From NCBI GenBank assembly GCA_002360945.1, contig DERO01000008.1, positions 1-64,000 of the forward strand: a stretch of DNA of 64,000 nucleotides, in the 5' to 3' direction. A program made the position numbers and the translations under genes. The stretch comes from Leclercia adecarboxylata. GTDB taxonomy: Bacteria; Pseudomonadota; Gammaproteobacteria; Enterobacterales; Enterobacteriaceae. The notes under the pieces are model-generated. The model worked only from the letters and a program-made list of their open reading frames with translations, searched no databases and was not told the origin of the DNA. Below, in pieces: positions 27,601 to 36,216 of the stretch; the first letter of the stretch is position 1; each line of letters starts with the position of its first letter.

Positions 27601-30600
27601 GGAGCCGATTACACCACCGACCGACTGTTTATTCTTGATGGCGTGGCGGGCGGTGCGTTCGACGTCTACGGCCAGACCTTCACACCGCAGGGCGGCATCG
27701 GCGGTAACGGGCCGCTGGCGGTAAAAGACACCTCCACCGGAACCAACGACGGGGTGCTGGATCTCAACGTTGCCAATACGTATCAGGGAAACACCACCGT
27801 CACCGGCAAAAATGGCACCGGCACGCTGACGGTCAATGCCAATGCTACCGGCGCGCTGGGCAGGGCCGACAGCACCGTCACCCTGACCGACGCGGCGCGT
27901 CTGAACATCAACAACGCCAGCGCCGCAGAGTCACATCTCTTTAGCGTTAATAACGCCATCCTGGCCTTTAACGACGAGGCATCGGCTGACAGCAGCACCA
28001 TCAATCTGACAAACGGCACCCTGGAACTGACGGAGACCAGTAGCGGCGGTACGGCAACCATTAGCGTCGATGCTGGTTCCCGGATGCTGCTGTCCGGCAG
28101 CGCCGATGCGGGTTCCAGTGTGACCACCAACAGCGGCACGGTGGCGTTCGCGGGCAATTCGCAGGCGGCGTCTGCACGCATCGCTAACCTGGCGGGCGGC
28201 AACGTCACGCTGGCCGATTCCGCAGGCAATACCGCCATCGGGTCACTCTCCGGGGCCGGGAACGTCAATCTGGCTGCGGCGACGCTGACGGAAGGCAATC
28301 TCGGTCTCAACGATACGGTAAGCGGCATTATCAGCGGCAACGGCGGTGGGCTGGTGAAAACCGGCAGTGGCACGCTCACCCTGACCGGGGATAACAGTTA
28401 TACCGGTACAACGGTTGTACAGCAGGGTGTGTTGCTGGTAAATGGTGATCAAAGTGCCGCTACCGGCGCGACCACGGTTGATACCAATGCCACCCTTGGC
28501 GGCGCGGGGATCCTCGGCGGCAGCGTCAGCGTAGCGGATGAGGGCCATCTTACCCCGGGCGCGACGCCCGACAGCGTGGGTGAACTGACCATGGGAAGCC
28601 TGACGCTGGCGCAAAACGCACAGCTTGATTTCCAGTTCGGGCAATCCGGTATCCCTGGCGGGGCGCTGAATGATTTGCTCACGGTCAACGGCGACCTGAA
28701 CCTCGACGGCAAGCTCAATATCACCCAGACCCCGGGCGGGAACTTTGATGTCGGCGTCTATCGCGTTATCGACTACAGCGGCACGCTGACCAACAATATC
28801 CTTGAGATCGGCACGGCACCTGCTGCAGCGGACGATCTCTATGTTCAGACCTCCATCGATGGCCAGATAAACCTGGTAAATCGCACCGGTTACACCATGC
28901 GCTTCTGGGATGGATTTGGCGGCGCGGGCGGTTCGCTGAAAAATAACGACGTGATTGATGGCGGCAATGGCATCTGGCAAAACAGCAACGGCAACGATAA
29001 CTGGACCACTGACCAGACCTCGCCAGAAGGGGCCTTTAACACCCCGTTCAGCGATGGTGCTTTCGCGGTGTTTGGCGGCGAGTCGGGGGCCGTCACGTTG
29101 GACAATAGCCTCGGGGCGGTGATCATCAGCGGCGCGCAGTTTATGACTGACGGCTACGTGATTAACGAGGGGGTGATCACCACCAATACCGCCGATACGA
29201 TTATGCGTGTGGGCGATGGTACCGCGCGGGGTGTCACTTATACCACCACCCTTAATTCACAAATCGCCGGGAGCGGCGGGCTGAATAAAACCGATCTTGG
29301 CACGCTGGTGCTGAATGGCAATAACACGTATCAGGGCGGTACCACAATCAGTGACGGGGTGCTGCAGGTATCCGGCGATCCGAATCTCGGGGCGGCGGGC
29401 ACTGGCATTAATCTGAGCGGCGGAACTCTGCGCTATGGTGCCGCGTTCGATACCGCCCGCGCCGTGACCCTGGCCGGGGACGGCGGGGCGATCGATACCA
29501 ACGGTAACAATGTCTCGCTGCTCACGGCGGTCGGCGGCAGCGGCAATCTGGCAAAACAGGGTGACGGCACCCTGACCCTGACCCAGGACAGTAGCTTCCA
29601 GGGTGAAACCACAGTCCGTAACGGCACCTTACAGCTCGGCAATGGCGGCAACAGCGGCGGCGTGTTGGGTAACGTGGTCAACCTGGCGACGCTGGTTGTT
29701 AACCGGGCCAATACCCTGGAGCTCAACGGCATCATTACCGGGACCGGCGATTTTATTCAGCGCGGTGACGGCACCACTGTCCTGAACGGGCTCAATAAAT
29801 GGACCGGCTTCACCCTGGTGGAGAACGGCACCTTACTGGCGGGCGGCATTGATCGCTTCAGCAGTGCTTCCAGCCATATCGTCAGCAGCAGCGGCACCCT
29901 TGATACCGGCGGTCATAACCAGACCGTGGCCGATCTGGTGAACCAGGGAACGGTGAACCTGCGCGGCGGCAATGTCGGTTCGACCCTGACGGTCGCCGGG
30001 GATTATGTCGGCCTCGACGGGACGTTGAAAATTGCTGCCCAACAGCACAGTCCGGGTGTGGCGGATCATCTGGTGATCGACGGCGGTACAGCCAGCGGCC
30101 GCACGCTGCTGGATATCGACGTCAGTCAGCTTGGAGAGCCGACCGAGGGCGACGGCATCCTTGTGGTCGAGGCGGTTAACGGTGGCGTGACCACCGTGCA
30201 AACGACCAAAGACGCCTTTACCATCGGGTCCGATTATCTGACTGCGGGGGCCTGGGAGTACCAGCTGTTTGCGGGGGATATCAACGGTGCGGGCGAAGAC
30301 TGGTTCCTGCGCGCCGGTTACCGTCCGGATGTGCCGGGCTTTGATACCTTACCGTCGATTATCCGCCAGGCCGACCTGTTTGTGCTCGGTACCCTGCATT
30401 TGCGCCAGGGCGATGAACAACCTTACCGGGCGGATAATCCTGCGGATCAGGAAGGGCGTTTCTGGGCGCGCTATCTGACCAAAACCATCGATCAGACGCT
30501 GGATGACGCAACGAGCAGCACCAGTCACAGCCAGTACAATGGCATGCAGATGGGGCTCGATCTGTGGCAGGACGATAAATGGCGTGCCGGGATGTATACC

Positions 30601-31299
30601 ACCTTCCTGGACATCGACAGTTCCATTGACGGTAATACCGGCATGAGCGGCGGGGCGGCGTACAACTCTACCTTCTCGACGTATCTGGGCGGGTATGCCA
30701 CCTGGACCGATACCGATGGCTTCTACGTCGATAACGTCCTGCAGTACGGCTATCACTCGGTCGATCTGAAAAACATGACCGATCATGAAACCTACCACCC
30801 GGATGGCAACACCATTACGGCATCCGTTGAAGTGGGCAAACCCTGGTACTTCGGCGATACAGGTTGGGCGCTGGAACCTCAGGCGCAGCTGATTTGGCAG
30901 TGGAGTGATTTTGACGATGTCACGCTCAATGACCCGGCAAAAACTCGCGTCAGCGTCAATGCCGACAGCGCGGTGATTGGCCGTCTGGGCGCTCGTCTCA
31001 CTGCAGATTACGACACTAACTACGGCAAAGTGAAGCCGTATATCCGGGTGAACTACTGGCAGGAGCTGACCGACGGCCAGGATGAGGTGACCTACCGCAA
31101 TACCGCCAACAGCGACGGCAAAACGACTCTGAAAGCCAACCAGCAGTTCGCCGCCACCGAAGCGGCAGTGGGTGCCACCTGGATGGTGACCGACGACGTT
31201 CAGGCCTACACCGAAGTGGGCAAAACCTGGGACAACAGCGGCAAGACCAGTCTCGATGCCGATATTTCGGCCTCGCTGGGGATGAAGATCCGTTTCTGA
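21613..31299 (+). CDS. Giant type V autotransporter (3228 aa) with PATR repeats
   Basis: A self-secreting surface protein. It has an extended signal peptide (MNKIYRHVWSHVAGCFIAVSE, then a hydrophobic core, cleavage after GSAYA at ~55) and a beta-helical passenger from ~56 to ~2940. It ends in a beta-barrel (~2945-3228, SLGMKIRF). The passenger has many short Asn/Gly/Thr-rich repeats (e.g. NNGTINAW, NSGTITS) and passenger-associated repeats such as GTLTLTGDNSYTGTTVVQQG. The segment from ~1597 is repeated from ~2250. The only cysteines I see are in the signal region. The role is probably adhesion or biofilm, but the ligand is unknown. It lies 107 bp upstream of an envelope operon. Confidence 0.93.
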   Translation: MNKIYRHVWSHVAGCFIAVSELSTSHCDKTRSRRRILATGAVTVVLSGLAGSAYADDVNWATAYPSYLFPTDPAYNFDTVLDTGVAFNIDNEVLPNHYAPGTTLNILGPIPQLPDVSSGNGVTGRAVSVVNALPGAIAPEGDRILTITATDSQGTVTPITAANISEFTYSPNPANPQQNQELNVEVPGLDGSFQVISIYDSSTFVSADDTPVGNMQLSVYDPASVRIMNQFGIVAVDTDGGTANINIGADTNGATPIAAAANTLDLLTKDSTLARADGDGTATSAVNWQSDNYIHFRPAAVISTQTQSVGAQSTQYNYTLTLPNYTELPGGRVVQLGSRTFDITSSDDIADVNNYLTGQGAYAGSPQIQYWLTAGASVQGEVIDSAVEAQTVYNAIITGLLNQAQSTQINLSYNVWEDRLTHTNNATIGTGDLRVIYANGDGATGTVTSDSSLAVDGASAVMEAFDGGVITNNGTINAWRSSSSSPTTIAMLAQYGNAINTGVINAGLFLEKDGTNQNVSNAGSVGMAGLTNATLSNQGIINVAVTDNASHNAWGMAVGDNGTLTNTGYITLTGNSRNPDGRAGGYAILSDSTGTVTNAGRIFIGGTPITTIAVPQAINLVGSGNLTAGMYTTGKGSMVNTGTITLLPKTRNAAAILVDGGTEDVTNNGRLNVLGTLTSTSSGEISAAANYGMYVKDNGGVVTNNGSIFVNGDNNIALNVLAQTADASLNSTASGAIIVGSAGDTGGTDNQPYTYRNYAMYAEGLNNNAAQVTLDSDISLLSAGAIGVHARGDATIDIGADASLAFQNSQQIGYYAWGQGASINITNATITDNGQTDSILFAVDHGATFNGDTGTGSSYNLQVSGAGSTGVFANGVDDLNNADPADDVATQLTTGAATIAVSGANAVGVKVTGGANGAITDGAITLAGDNTTAVLVDGRNYNIDATIDPQPRETLVTSDAVIASAAGQSGIVGYNVGYLGNLTLNAGAAINLLGDNSTGIILHNNGQATVTAPVSVAGTNNIGVDIQNAGLLNNSGAISVSGATGSGNIGLRVQGAGATVSQLGTVTANGGLAAVQLAGEGATLTVNGTGNQITASSGADGVRIDSTGASSFNASNTTIDVTGTGAGINNNASSSDINLNNVTINSGDGPAIRTAVTFTAEGSGNVLNVTGSGSGFAFMQADGSQTTGDLTIGTGYTINGNGTDSTGVLARTSGNVNSGTSITMGATAGAAIEATNASSLSNSGVITTSSDTGSTILAQNASAFSNSGTITSTSTTNAQSLIALNGTASSRSVSNTGTIISQSEDATVIDASGSANNTISNSGTLRAASDSAQVVLTGNGNDVMQINAGTTQGEITLGSGNDRFGFTAGEFSGGVTFTGGDGNDSATFGDVSLSRVSHVLSEGGTNNALTFNNTHSSAGSANIGSLAADDLLLGTNIGTGWSTLTLDGDPADVRIVNDLSLSGAEQINVNNGATLRTGDNATASGEATIRQYNIATVGTNSLVSFDGSADQTYTGVISGSGGMERIGGGDTILLGNNTYTGNTLIGSDSELALGNGGTTGSLSETTNITDNGLLTVNRSDNVTLNGAISGSGAFRQTGSGVTRLGGNNSYAGTTTVEQGTLLINGVQTGTGLTTVRSGTTLGGYGTLGGDVLFETGTVLRPGDDARGNGTGVLTINGDLTLASDTDSQFQLGEVYTPGGALNDLVTVAGDLTLDGVVNVALTAGGTFLPGVYRLFNYGGALINNTMDIGTLPPNDAELYAIQTNITNQVNLVLDFPLPADQLQFWDGDLNATNHGDGTSGNGIVDGGFGFWTALISGTSNNWTQANGVGNAPWSQTAFAIFQGEADNVLVSNAFGDVITSGMQFTTDGYVLAADPANPDSQLHIVATNLAGAGSPDNDYDAVGGTHGDRYFVVRVGDGAAGADVTTMLNVDLVQDSNDDGAIRLLKTDPGRLILNGDNQYSGGTEIWNGTLQVSKDSSLGDDGTFVLIKNGATFQTGADYTTDRLFILDGVAGGAFDVYGQTFTPQGGIGGNGPLAVKDTSTGTNDGVLDLNVANTYQGNTTVTGKNGTGTLTVNANATGALGRADSTVTLTDAARLNINNASAAESHLFSVNNAILAFNDEASADSSTINLTNGTLELTETSSGGTATISVDAGSRMLLSGSADAGSSVTTNSGTVAFAGNSQAASARIANLAGGNVTLADSAGNTAIGSLSGAGNVNLAAATLTEGNLGLNDTVSGIISGNGGGLVKTGSGTLTLTGDNSYTGTTVVQQGVLLVNGDQSAATGATTVDTNATLGGAGILGGSVSVADEGHLTPGATPDSVGELTMGSLTLAQNAQLDFQFGQSGIPGGALNDLLTVNGDLNLDGKLNITQTPGGNFDVGVYRVIDYSGTLTNNILEIGTAPAAADDLYVQTSIDGQINLVNRTGYTMRFWDGFGGAGGSLKNNDVIDGGNGIWQNSNGNDNWTTDQTSPEGAFNTPFSDGAFAVFGGESGAVTLDNSLGAVIISGAQFMTDGYVINEGVITTNTADTIMRVGDGTARGVTYTTTLNSQIAGSGGLNKTDLGTLVLNGNNTYQGGTTISDGVLQVSGDPNLGAAGTGINLSGGTLRYGAAFDTARAVTLAGDGGAIDTNGNNVSLLTAVGGSGNLAKQGDGTLTLTQDSSFQGETTVRNGTLQLGNGGNSGGVLGNVVNLATLVVNRANTLELNGIITGTGDFIQRGDGTTVLNGLNKWTGFTLVENGTLLAGGIDRFSSASSHIVSSSGTLDTGGHNQTVADLVNQGTVNLRGGNVGSTLTVAGDYVGLDGTLKIAAQQHSPGVADHLVIDGGTASGRTLLDIDVSQLGEPTEGDGILVVEAVNGGVTTVQTTKDAFTIGSDYLTAGAWEYQLFAGDINGAGEDWFLRAGYRPDVPGFDTLPSIIRQADLFVLGTLHLRQGDEQPYRADNPADQEGRFWARYLTKTIDQTLDDATSSTSHSQYNGMQMGLDLWQDDKWRAGMYTTFLDIDSSIDGNTGMSGGAAYNSTFSTYLGGYATWTDTDGFYVDNVLQYGYHSVDLKNMTDHETYHPDGNTITASVEVGKPWYFGDTGWALEPQAQLIWQWSDFDDVTLNDPAKTRVSVNADSAVIGRLGARLTADYDTNYGKVKPYIRVNYWQELTDGQDEVTYRNTANSDGKTTLKANQQFAATEAAVGATWMVTDDVQAYTEVGKTWDNSGKTSLDADISASLGMKIRF

Positions 31300-31340
31300 G
31301 GGGTATTGCATAAGCGTAACGCTGGTCTACGCTCTAAAAA

Positions 31341-31368
31341 GCACAGACCAGACGTTTCGTCTGCAGTC
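31341..31368 (+). other. Hairpin between autotransporter and MscS-like gene
   Basis: Imperfect stem built on CAGACG/CGTCTG with a TTT loop, and only a weak A/T tail. It could attenuate but is unlikely to stop transcription fully, so the autotransporter and downstream operon may be partly co-transcribed. Confidence 0.4.
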
Positions 31369-31406
31369 TAAAAAATAACGATAATTGCGCGTCTCGGGTG
31401 ATGGAA

Positions 31407-33023
31407 ATGAACAGGATCCTGCTCGTATTGCTAACGTGTTTTCTCTCTGGTCTCACTTTTATCACACAGGCTGCGGAACCCCGTCAGGCTCCCACCGATC
31501 AGGAGCGTGCCCGTACTGTTTATATATTTCATCAGCCGATTGTCATGCTACAGGCGAAGTTTGGCCTGACCACGCCCGAAGAGCGCGTGTTGCGCATCCG
31601 CAATACGCTGCGCAACTTTACCGAGGCGGACGTGCGGGAGCCGCTCAAAATCGTGTCCGTATCGCGCTACAACCAGCAGGGAAGGTTGATCGTGATGAAC
31701 GGCAAACCGGTGATGCTGCTGACGCAGGCGGATCTGGACGAGGGTGATGATTTAACCCTCGATCAGGCTGCCCAACGGGTGCTCGTCCGTATGGAAGCTC
31801 AGCGTATGGCGCTGCGCGATCAGTATGATTCTGGCTGGCTGGCGCTCTCCACCGTGAAGGCGGCGGCGGGATTTCTGGTCTTCGTACTCTTCTGCTATGG
31901 CGCATACCGCTCATGGCGTTGGGTGCAGCGCTTTTATCGTATGCGGATTATCGAAAACCGCAGCTGGATCCCGCATCGCTTGCGGCGCTTTATTGGCGCC
32001 ATTGAGACGCGACTGTATGCCCTGCTCATGATTTTGCTGGCTATCGTAGCGTTTTATTTCTGGCTGAGCTGGGTCTTCAGCCTGTTTCCCTGGACCCGTA
32101 TCTGGGGCACCTCTTTGGGCGACTGGTCATTCCGTGTGCTGCGGCAAATCGCGCTGTCGATTGCGTCAGCCATGCCGGGACTCTTGATTGTCCTGCTCAT
32201 TTTTCTCATCACAGCATTCATTCTCAAGTTGCTGAAATTTTTCCTGAATCAGGTGGAGGCGGGGCGCCTGCAACTTCCGGGTATCCATCCCGAAACCGTG
32301 GGTGCCACCCGCAAACTGATCTCGGTGGTTGTATGGCTGTTTGCCCTATCTGCGGCTTACCCCTTTTTACCCGGGGCCAATTCGCTGGCGTTTAAGGGCA
32401 TCAGCGTCTTCTTCGGCCTGATGCTCACCCTCGGTTCTGCGGGGGTAATGAACCACGCGATGAGCGGGCTGGTGCTGACTTACTCGCGTGCGTTGCGCAA
32501 AGGGGATGTGATTCGGGTGGCGGATAACGAGGGACTGGTGAGTGAGATCGGTATGCTCGCCACCAAAATTATCACCCGGGAGAACTATGTCGTGACGGTG
32601 CCCAATGCGGTGGTGGTCAGCGGCAAAATCACTAATCTCAGCGTACAAAACCCGGATGGCGGCGTTAACCTGACGGTGGGCGCGACAATCGGTTATGACA
32701 CCCCCTGGCGACAGGTTCATGCCATGCTGGAGCTAGCCGCCAAGCGGGCAAAATGCGTCGATCTTTCCCAACCTCCGCTGGTGCGCCAGCTGAGCCTGAT
32801 GGACTGGTACATTGCTTATGAGTTGCAGGTCCGGCTGCTACCGGGGCAGTCGCTGGCGGCGGCACGCAACGAACTGCACAGTAATATCCAGGACGTATTC
32901 AACGAGTTCAATGTCCAGATCATGTCGCCGAACTTCGTGATGCAGCCTGAAAGCGCGGTGATGGTCGCCAAAGAGAACTGGTATCCGGCTCCTGCTTCGG
33001 CTCCTGACGGAGAGAAGGGATGA
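31407..33023 (+). CDS. MscS-family mechanosensitive channel-like protein
   Basis: A 538-residue inner-membrane protein. It has a signal-like N-terminus (MNRILLVLLTCFLSGLTFITQA), a ~100-residue periplasmic segment, about five TMs between ~145 and ~350, and the MscS pore and beta domain (GLMLTLGSAGVMNHAMSGLVLTYSRALRKGDVIRV to VPNAVVVSGKITNLS). MscS channels release solutes under membrane tension. ATG 31407 is preferred for the GGTGAT before it; 31401 and GTG 31398 are alternatives. The stop overlaps the next start by 4 nt, which makes it the first gene of a six-gene envelope operon. Confidence 0.85.
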   Translation: MNRILLVLLTCFLSGLTFITQAAEPRQAPTDQERARTVYIFHQPIVMLQAKFGLTTPEERVLRIRNTLRNFTEADVREPLKIVSVSRYNQQGRLIVMNGKPVMLLTQADLDEGDDLTLDQAAQRVLVRMEAQRMALRDQYDSGWLALSTVKAAAGFLVFVLFCYGAYRSWRWVQRFYRMRIIENRSWIPHRLRRFIGAIETRLYALLMILLAIVAFYFWLSWVFSLFPWTRIWGTSLGDWSFRVLRQIALSIASAMPGLLIVLLIFLITAFILKLLKFFLNQVEAGRLQLPGIHPETVGATRKLISVVVWLFALSAAYPFLPGANSLAFKGISVFFGLMLTLGSAGVMNHAMSGLVLTYSRALRKGDVIRVADNEGLVSEIGMLATKIITRENYVVTVPNAVVVSGKITNLSVQNPDGGVNLTVGATIGYDTPWRQVHAMLELAAKRAKCVDLSQPPLVRQLSLMDWYIAYELQVRLLPGQSLAAARNELHSNIQDVFNEFNVQIMSPNFVMQPESAVMVAKENWYPAPASAPDGEKG

Positions 33024-34135
33024 AGAGACTGACTCTTCTGGTCGCCCTGTATTGCGGGGCCGCTTCGGCGGCCAGCCTGATCGATCCCGAAGACGGAATG
33101 CTGGATATGAGCCGTCATCTGCAGGACAACCCCTACGGTTTTTTGCCCATTCCGGTAGTGATAACGGAGCCAGCTATAGGCTACGGTGGTGGCCTGTTTG
33201 GCCTGTTTCTTCACGGCAAAGGCAAGCAGGTTAACGGGCAATTTATTCCCCCAGCCATGACTGCGCTTGGCGGCGGCGGAACAGAAAACGGCACCTGGTT
33301 TATCGGGGGCGGCCATCGGCGGACCTGGCAGGACGATCGCATCCGCTATCTGATTGCCGGAGGCTATGCCGATATCAATCTCGATATTTACTCCGGTGAT
33401 GTTGCGGGGTTTAGTGGCAATAAAGCGATCAATACCGAAACCCAGGGCTTCGGCGGTACGCAAAAGTTGCTTTTTCGCGTGGGCGATTCGCCGGTGTTTA
33501 TTGGCGCGTCCCAGTTCTGGGCAAAGATGGATATCTCGGCCAAAAACAATCCGGTAATTGATCGCGTATGGCAACAAGTATTGGGTGATAACAGCACCAC
33601 ATCCGCGTTAGGTATCGTCGCGGAATATGACTCCACCGATAATTTCTTTTGGCCAGGGCAAGGGATGGCACTGAGTGGGGAATATCAGTTTTACGGTCAT
33701 TTCCTGGGGGGCGATTACCGCTACGATCTGCTGACCCTCGACGGTAAGTTTTTCCTGCCGCTGAACCCTATCTGGACGCTGTCGCTGGCCGGGAATTACC
33801 AGATGCTCTCCCAACAGGATCAACATCTGCCTCCGATGGCCCGCCCTTATATCAAGCTGCGGGGGATCTCAAGCTACCGCTATCAGGGTGATGATGTCAG
33901 CACCGTGCAGGCCCAGCTCGGCTGGCAGGTGACGCCGCGCTGGACTGTGCAGGGATTTGTCGGAGCGGGTAGCGCAGCAGACAGCGCAGGCGATCTCTAC
34001 AACAGCGCAGAAGTGGCATGGGGTACCGGTTTTCGCTACCTGATCGCACGTGAGTACGGATTGCATACCGGGGTGGATGTGGCTTTCAGCGATCACGAGC
34101 AGGCGGTCTATTTCAACGTGGGCTCAGGCCTGTAA
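33020..34135 (+). CDS. Omp85-like (BamA/TamA-type) outer-membrane barrel without POTRA domains
   Basis: A 371-residue exported protein with signal peptide MKRLTLLVALYCGAASAA. Nearly the whole mature protein is barrel-like strands, with an Omp85 L6-loop-like segment KLRGISSYRYQGDDV at about residue 280. BamA and TamA carry several POTRA domains before the barrel; none fits here because the barrel-like region starts within ~60 residues. The gene overlaps the MscS-like gene by ATGA. Assembly or lipid-transfer roles are possible, as are adhesin-related roles given the autotransporter upstream. Confidence 0.72.
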   Translation: MKRLTLLVALYCGAASAASLIDPEDGMLDMSRHLQDNPYGFLPIPVVITEPAIGYGGGLFGLFLHGKGKQVNGQFIPPAMTALGGGGTENGTWFIGGGHRRTWQDDRIRYLIAGGYADINLDIYSGDVAGFSGNKAINTETQGFGGTQKLLFRVGDSPVFIGASQFWAKMDISAKNNPVIDRVWQQVLGDNSTTSALGIVAEYDSTDNFFWPGQGMALSGEYQFYGHFLGGDYRYDLLTLDGKFFLPLNPIWTLSLAGNYQMLSQQDQHLPPMARPYIKLRGISSYRYQGDDVSTVQAQLGWQVTPRWTVQGFVGAGSAADSAGDLYNSAEVAWGTGFRYLIAREYGLHTGVDVAFSDHEQAVYFNVGSGL

Positions 34136-34147
34136 ATGAGGATGGCT

Positions 34148-35086
34148 ATGCGCTGGACTAATGTAATGGTGCCTTTCCTGCTGGTCTCAGGTGTCGCCTC
34201 TGCGGCGGATACCGAAGAGCGCACGTTCCCCATCTGGGGCGATGAGGCCAGGGCACGGGGCTATTCTATTCCGCTGCCTTTTGGCGTCAACCTCAGTTAT
34301 ATGAACATGCGCCAGAATATTGATGTCGACAGCATTGGTTTTTCCGGACTGGCGCTGGGCGACCATGCGATTCCGACCGATATGTTCAATATTGATGCCG
34401 GGCATACGCGTGAGCAGAGCAAATCAGAAAACCTGCGTCTGGATATGTGGGTATTTCCGTTTCTTAATATTTATGGTCTGGTCGGCCATACGCGCGGATC
34501 TTCCGTGTCGAACGTTTCTGTGGATGCCGATCCTTCGCGCTATACCGGTGTCGACCGGGTGATAGCTTCATCGGTCCATCAGCTTTACCAGAGCGGGGAA
34601 CTGCAGGATATCGATTTTATTCTCGACTTTAAGGGCACTACCTGGGGCACCGGCATCACCCTGGCAGGGGGGTACGAAAACTGGTTTGCGCTGGTCGATA
34701 CCAACTACACACGCACCGATTTTGACATTCTCGATGGCAAAATCTCGGCGCTGACGATTTCACCCCGCGTGGGTTACCGCTTTAGCTTCCAGGGCCCAGA
34801 GGGGGAGTCGCATCTTGGCGTTTGGGTCGGGAGCATGTATCAGGATGTGCAGCAGGAGTTTCGCGGCAGCCTCTCGGAACTGCATATGCCCGCTCAGCTG
34901 CAACCGCTGATTAACTCCGTGAACCAGAATGATGACGGAAGATTCGACGTTAAGCAGAAGCTGACGTCACCCTGGAATATGCTGCTGGGTGCCCAGTTTG
35001 AAATGACGCCGCATTTTAACGTCCTCACCGAATTCGGCTTCAATCAGCGCAACAGCTTCTTTGTGGCCGGGGAATACCGTTTCTGA
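34148..35086 (+). CDS. Outer-membrane beta-barrel protein, unknown function
   Basis: A 312-residue exported protein. The signal peptide (MRWTNVMVPFLLVSGVASAA) is followed by strands with aromatic girdles, and the last residue is Phe (FFVAGEYRF), a BAM recognition signature. I do not recognise a family. The start at 34148 follows AGGA; the ATG at 34136 directly after the previous stop is an alternative. It sits between two Omp85-like genes and its stop overlaps the next ATG by 1 nt. Confidence 0.7.
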   Translation: MRWTNVMVPFLLVSGVASAADTEERTFPIWGDEARARGYSIPLPFGVNLSYMNMRQNIDVDSIGFSGLALGDHAIPTDMFNIDAGHTREQSKSENLRLDMWVFPFLNIYGLVGHTRGSSVSNVSVDADPSRYTGVDRVIASSVHQLYQSGELQDIDFILDFKGTTWGTGITLAGGYENWFALVDTNYTRTDFDILDGKISALTISPRVGYRFSFQGPEGESHLGVWVGSMYQDVQQEFRGSLSELHMPAQLQPLINSVNQNDDGRFDVKQKLTSPWNMLLGAQFEMTPHFNVLTEFGFNQRNSFFVAGEYRF

Positions 35087-36216
35087 TGAAACCCTGTCGC
35101 AGCATGCTGATATTGTCCCTGACGTTGATGGCATGGCCGTCGTGGGCCATGGTGCTGGATCAGAAATCGGTGGATGCGCTGCTTGTAAAACTGGGGGCCG
35201 ACAACCAGTACGATCCGCAGAAAGGCATCGACTGGAGCGTGCTGCCCGGTCCGTTTTATACCCCGGAGCTCAGGCTGGGGCTGGGCTTGGCGGTGGCAGG
35301 CATTTACCGGGTTGATCCCAAGGATACCACCACCCAGAACTCGTCACTCTCCTTTACCAGTTTTGTCAGCACCAGCGGCGCGTTAGGGCTGGGTTTAAGC
35401 AGTTATACCTTTTTTACCGACGATGGCTGGCGCCTGTTTGTCGACGGTTCATTGAACAGAGTACCAACCGGGTTCTGGGGGATAGGTTACGACGCCGCTC
35501 AGGGTGATGAGCAGGATTACACCAGCAACGCCTTCAGGATCCATCCTGTGATGATGCGTGAGGTGGCAGAGGATCTCTATTTCGGTGTCGGTTGGGATTT
35601 TTCCGCGCTGCAGGCGGATATCGACCATCCGTATCCAGGGGATACTTTTACACGCTATGACGCGCAGAAGTCACCCGTTTCATCGGGCGCCACGATGAGC
35701 CTGAATTATGACTCCCGTGACGTCGTTACCCGCCCACAACGTGGGCAGTTGTTTAAGGTGGAATACACCTCGTTTGCCCCCTCAGTAGGGTCAGATACCC
35801 ATTTTAATGCGACCGAGTGGCAATACGATTATTACCATTTGCTGAATGAAAAAAGTGTGCTGGCTTTTGACCTATGGGGGCGTTTTACGCGAGGCAACGT
35901 TCCCTGGGACAGGCTGTCGATGGCCGGTGACGACCGTCGTTTGCGTGGCTACTACCAGGGGCGCTACCGGGACAAAGACGTGGTGAGTGGGCAGGTAGAG
36001 TACAGACGAAAGCTGAACTGGCGGCACGGATATGTGCTCTGGCTGGGGGCGGGGGCGGTGGGAAAGAACGTTAGCGACCTCGACAATCACCCCATCTTAC
36101 CGACCGCTGGAGTTGGGTACCGGTTCGAAGTTAAACCCTCTATGAACGTCCGGCTGGATATGGGGTTTGGTAAAGAGAGTGCGGGTTTTTATTTTCAGGT
36201 TGCGGAGGCTTACTGA
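35086..36216 (+). CDS. Second Omp85-like barrel protein without POTRA domains
   Basis: A 376-residue exported protein with signal peptide MKPCRSMLILSLTLMAWPSWA. The C-terminal half resembles the bacterial surface antigen/Omp85 barrel, with MSLNYDSRDVVTRPQRGQ and an L6-type motif RLRGYYQGRYRDKDVV near residue 285. There is no room for POTRA domains before the barrel. It differs enough from the 371-aa protein two genes upstream to suggest a distinct role rather than a recent duplicate. It overlaps the preceding stop (TGATG), so translation is coupled. Confidence 0.75.
   Translation: MKPCRSMLILSLTLMAWPSWAMVLDQKSVDALLVKLGADNQYDPQKGIDWSVLPGPFYTPELRLGLGLAVAGIYRVDPKDTTTQNSSLSFTSFVSTSGALGLGLSSYTFFTDDGWRLFVDGSLNRVPTGFWGIGYDAAQGDEQDYTSNAFRIHPVMMREVAEDLYFGVGWDFSALQADIDHPYPGDTFTRYDAQKSPVSSGATMSLNYDSRDVVTRPQRGQLFKVEYTSFAPSVGSDTHFNATEWQYDYYHLLNEKSVLAFDLWGRFTRGNVPWDRLSMAGDDRRLRGYYQGRYRDKDVVSGQVEYRRKLNWRHGYVLWLGAGAVGKNVSDLDNHPILPTAGVGYRFEVKPSMNVRLDMGFGKESAGFYFQVAEAY

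Noticed and set aside
25426..31311. Long antisense ORFs within the autotransporter (for example 25426-26145 and 30349-31311).
   Set aside because: Repetitive GC-rich passenger and barrel codons leave the antisense frames open. They show low-complexity sequence and no ribosome-binding sites.
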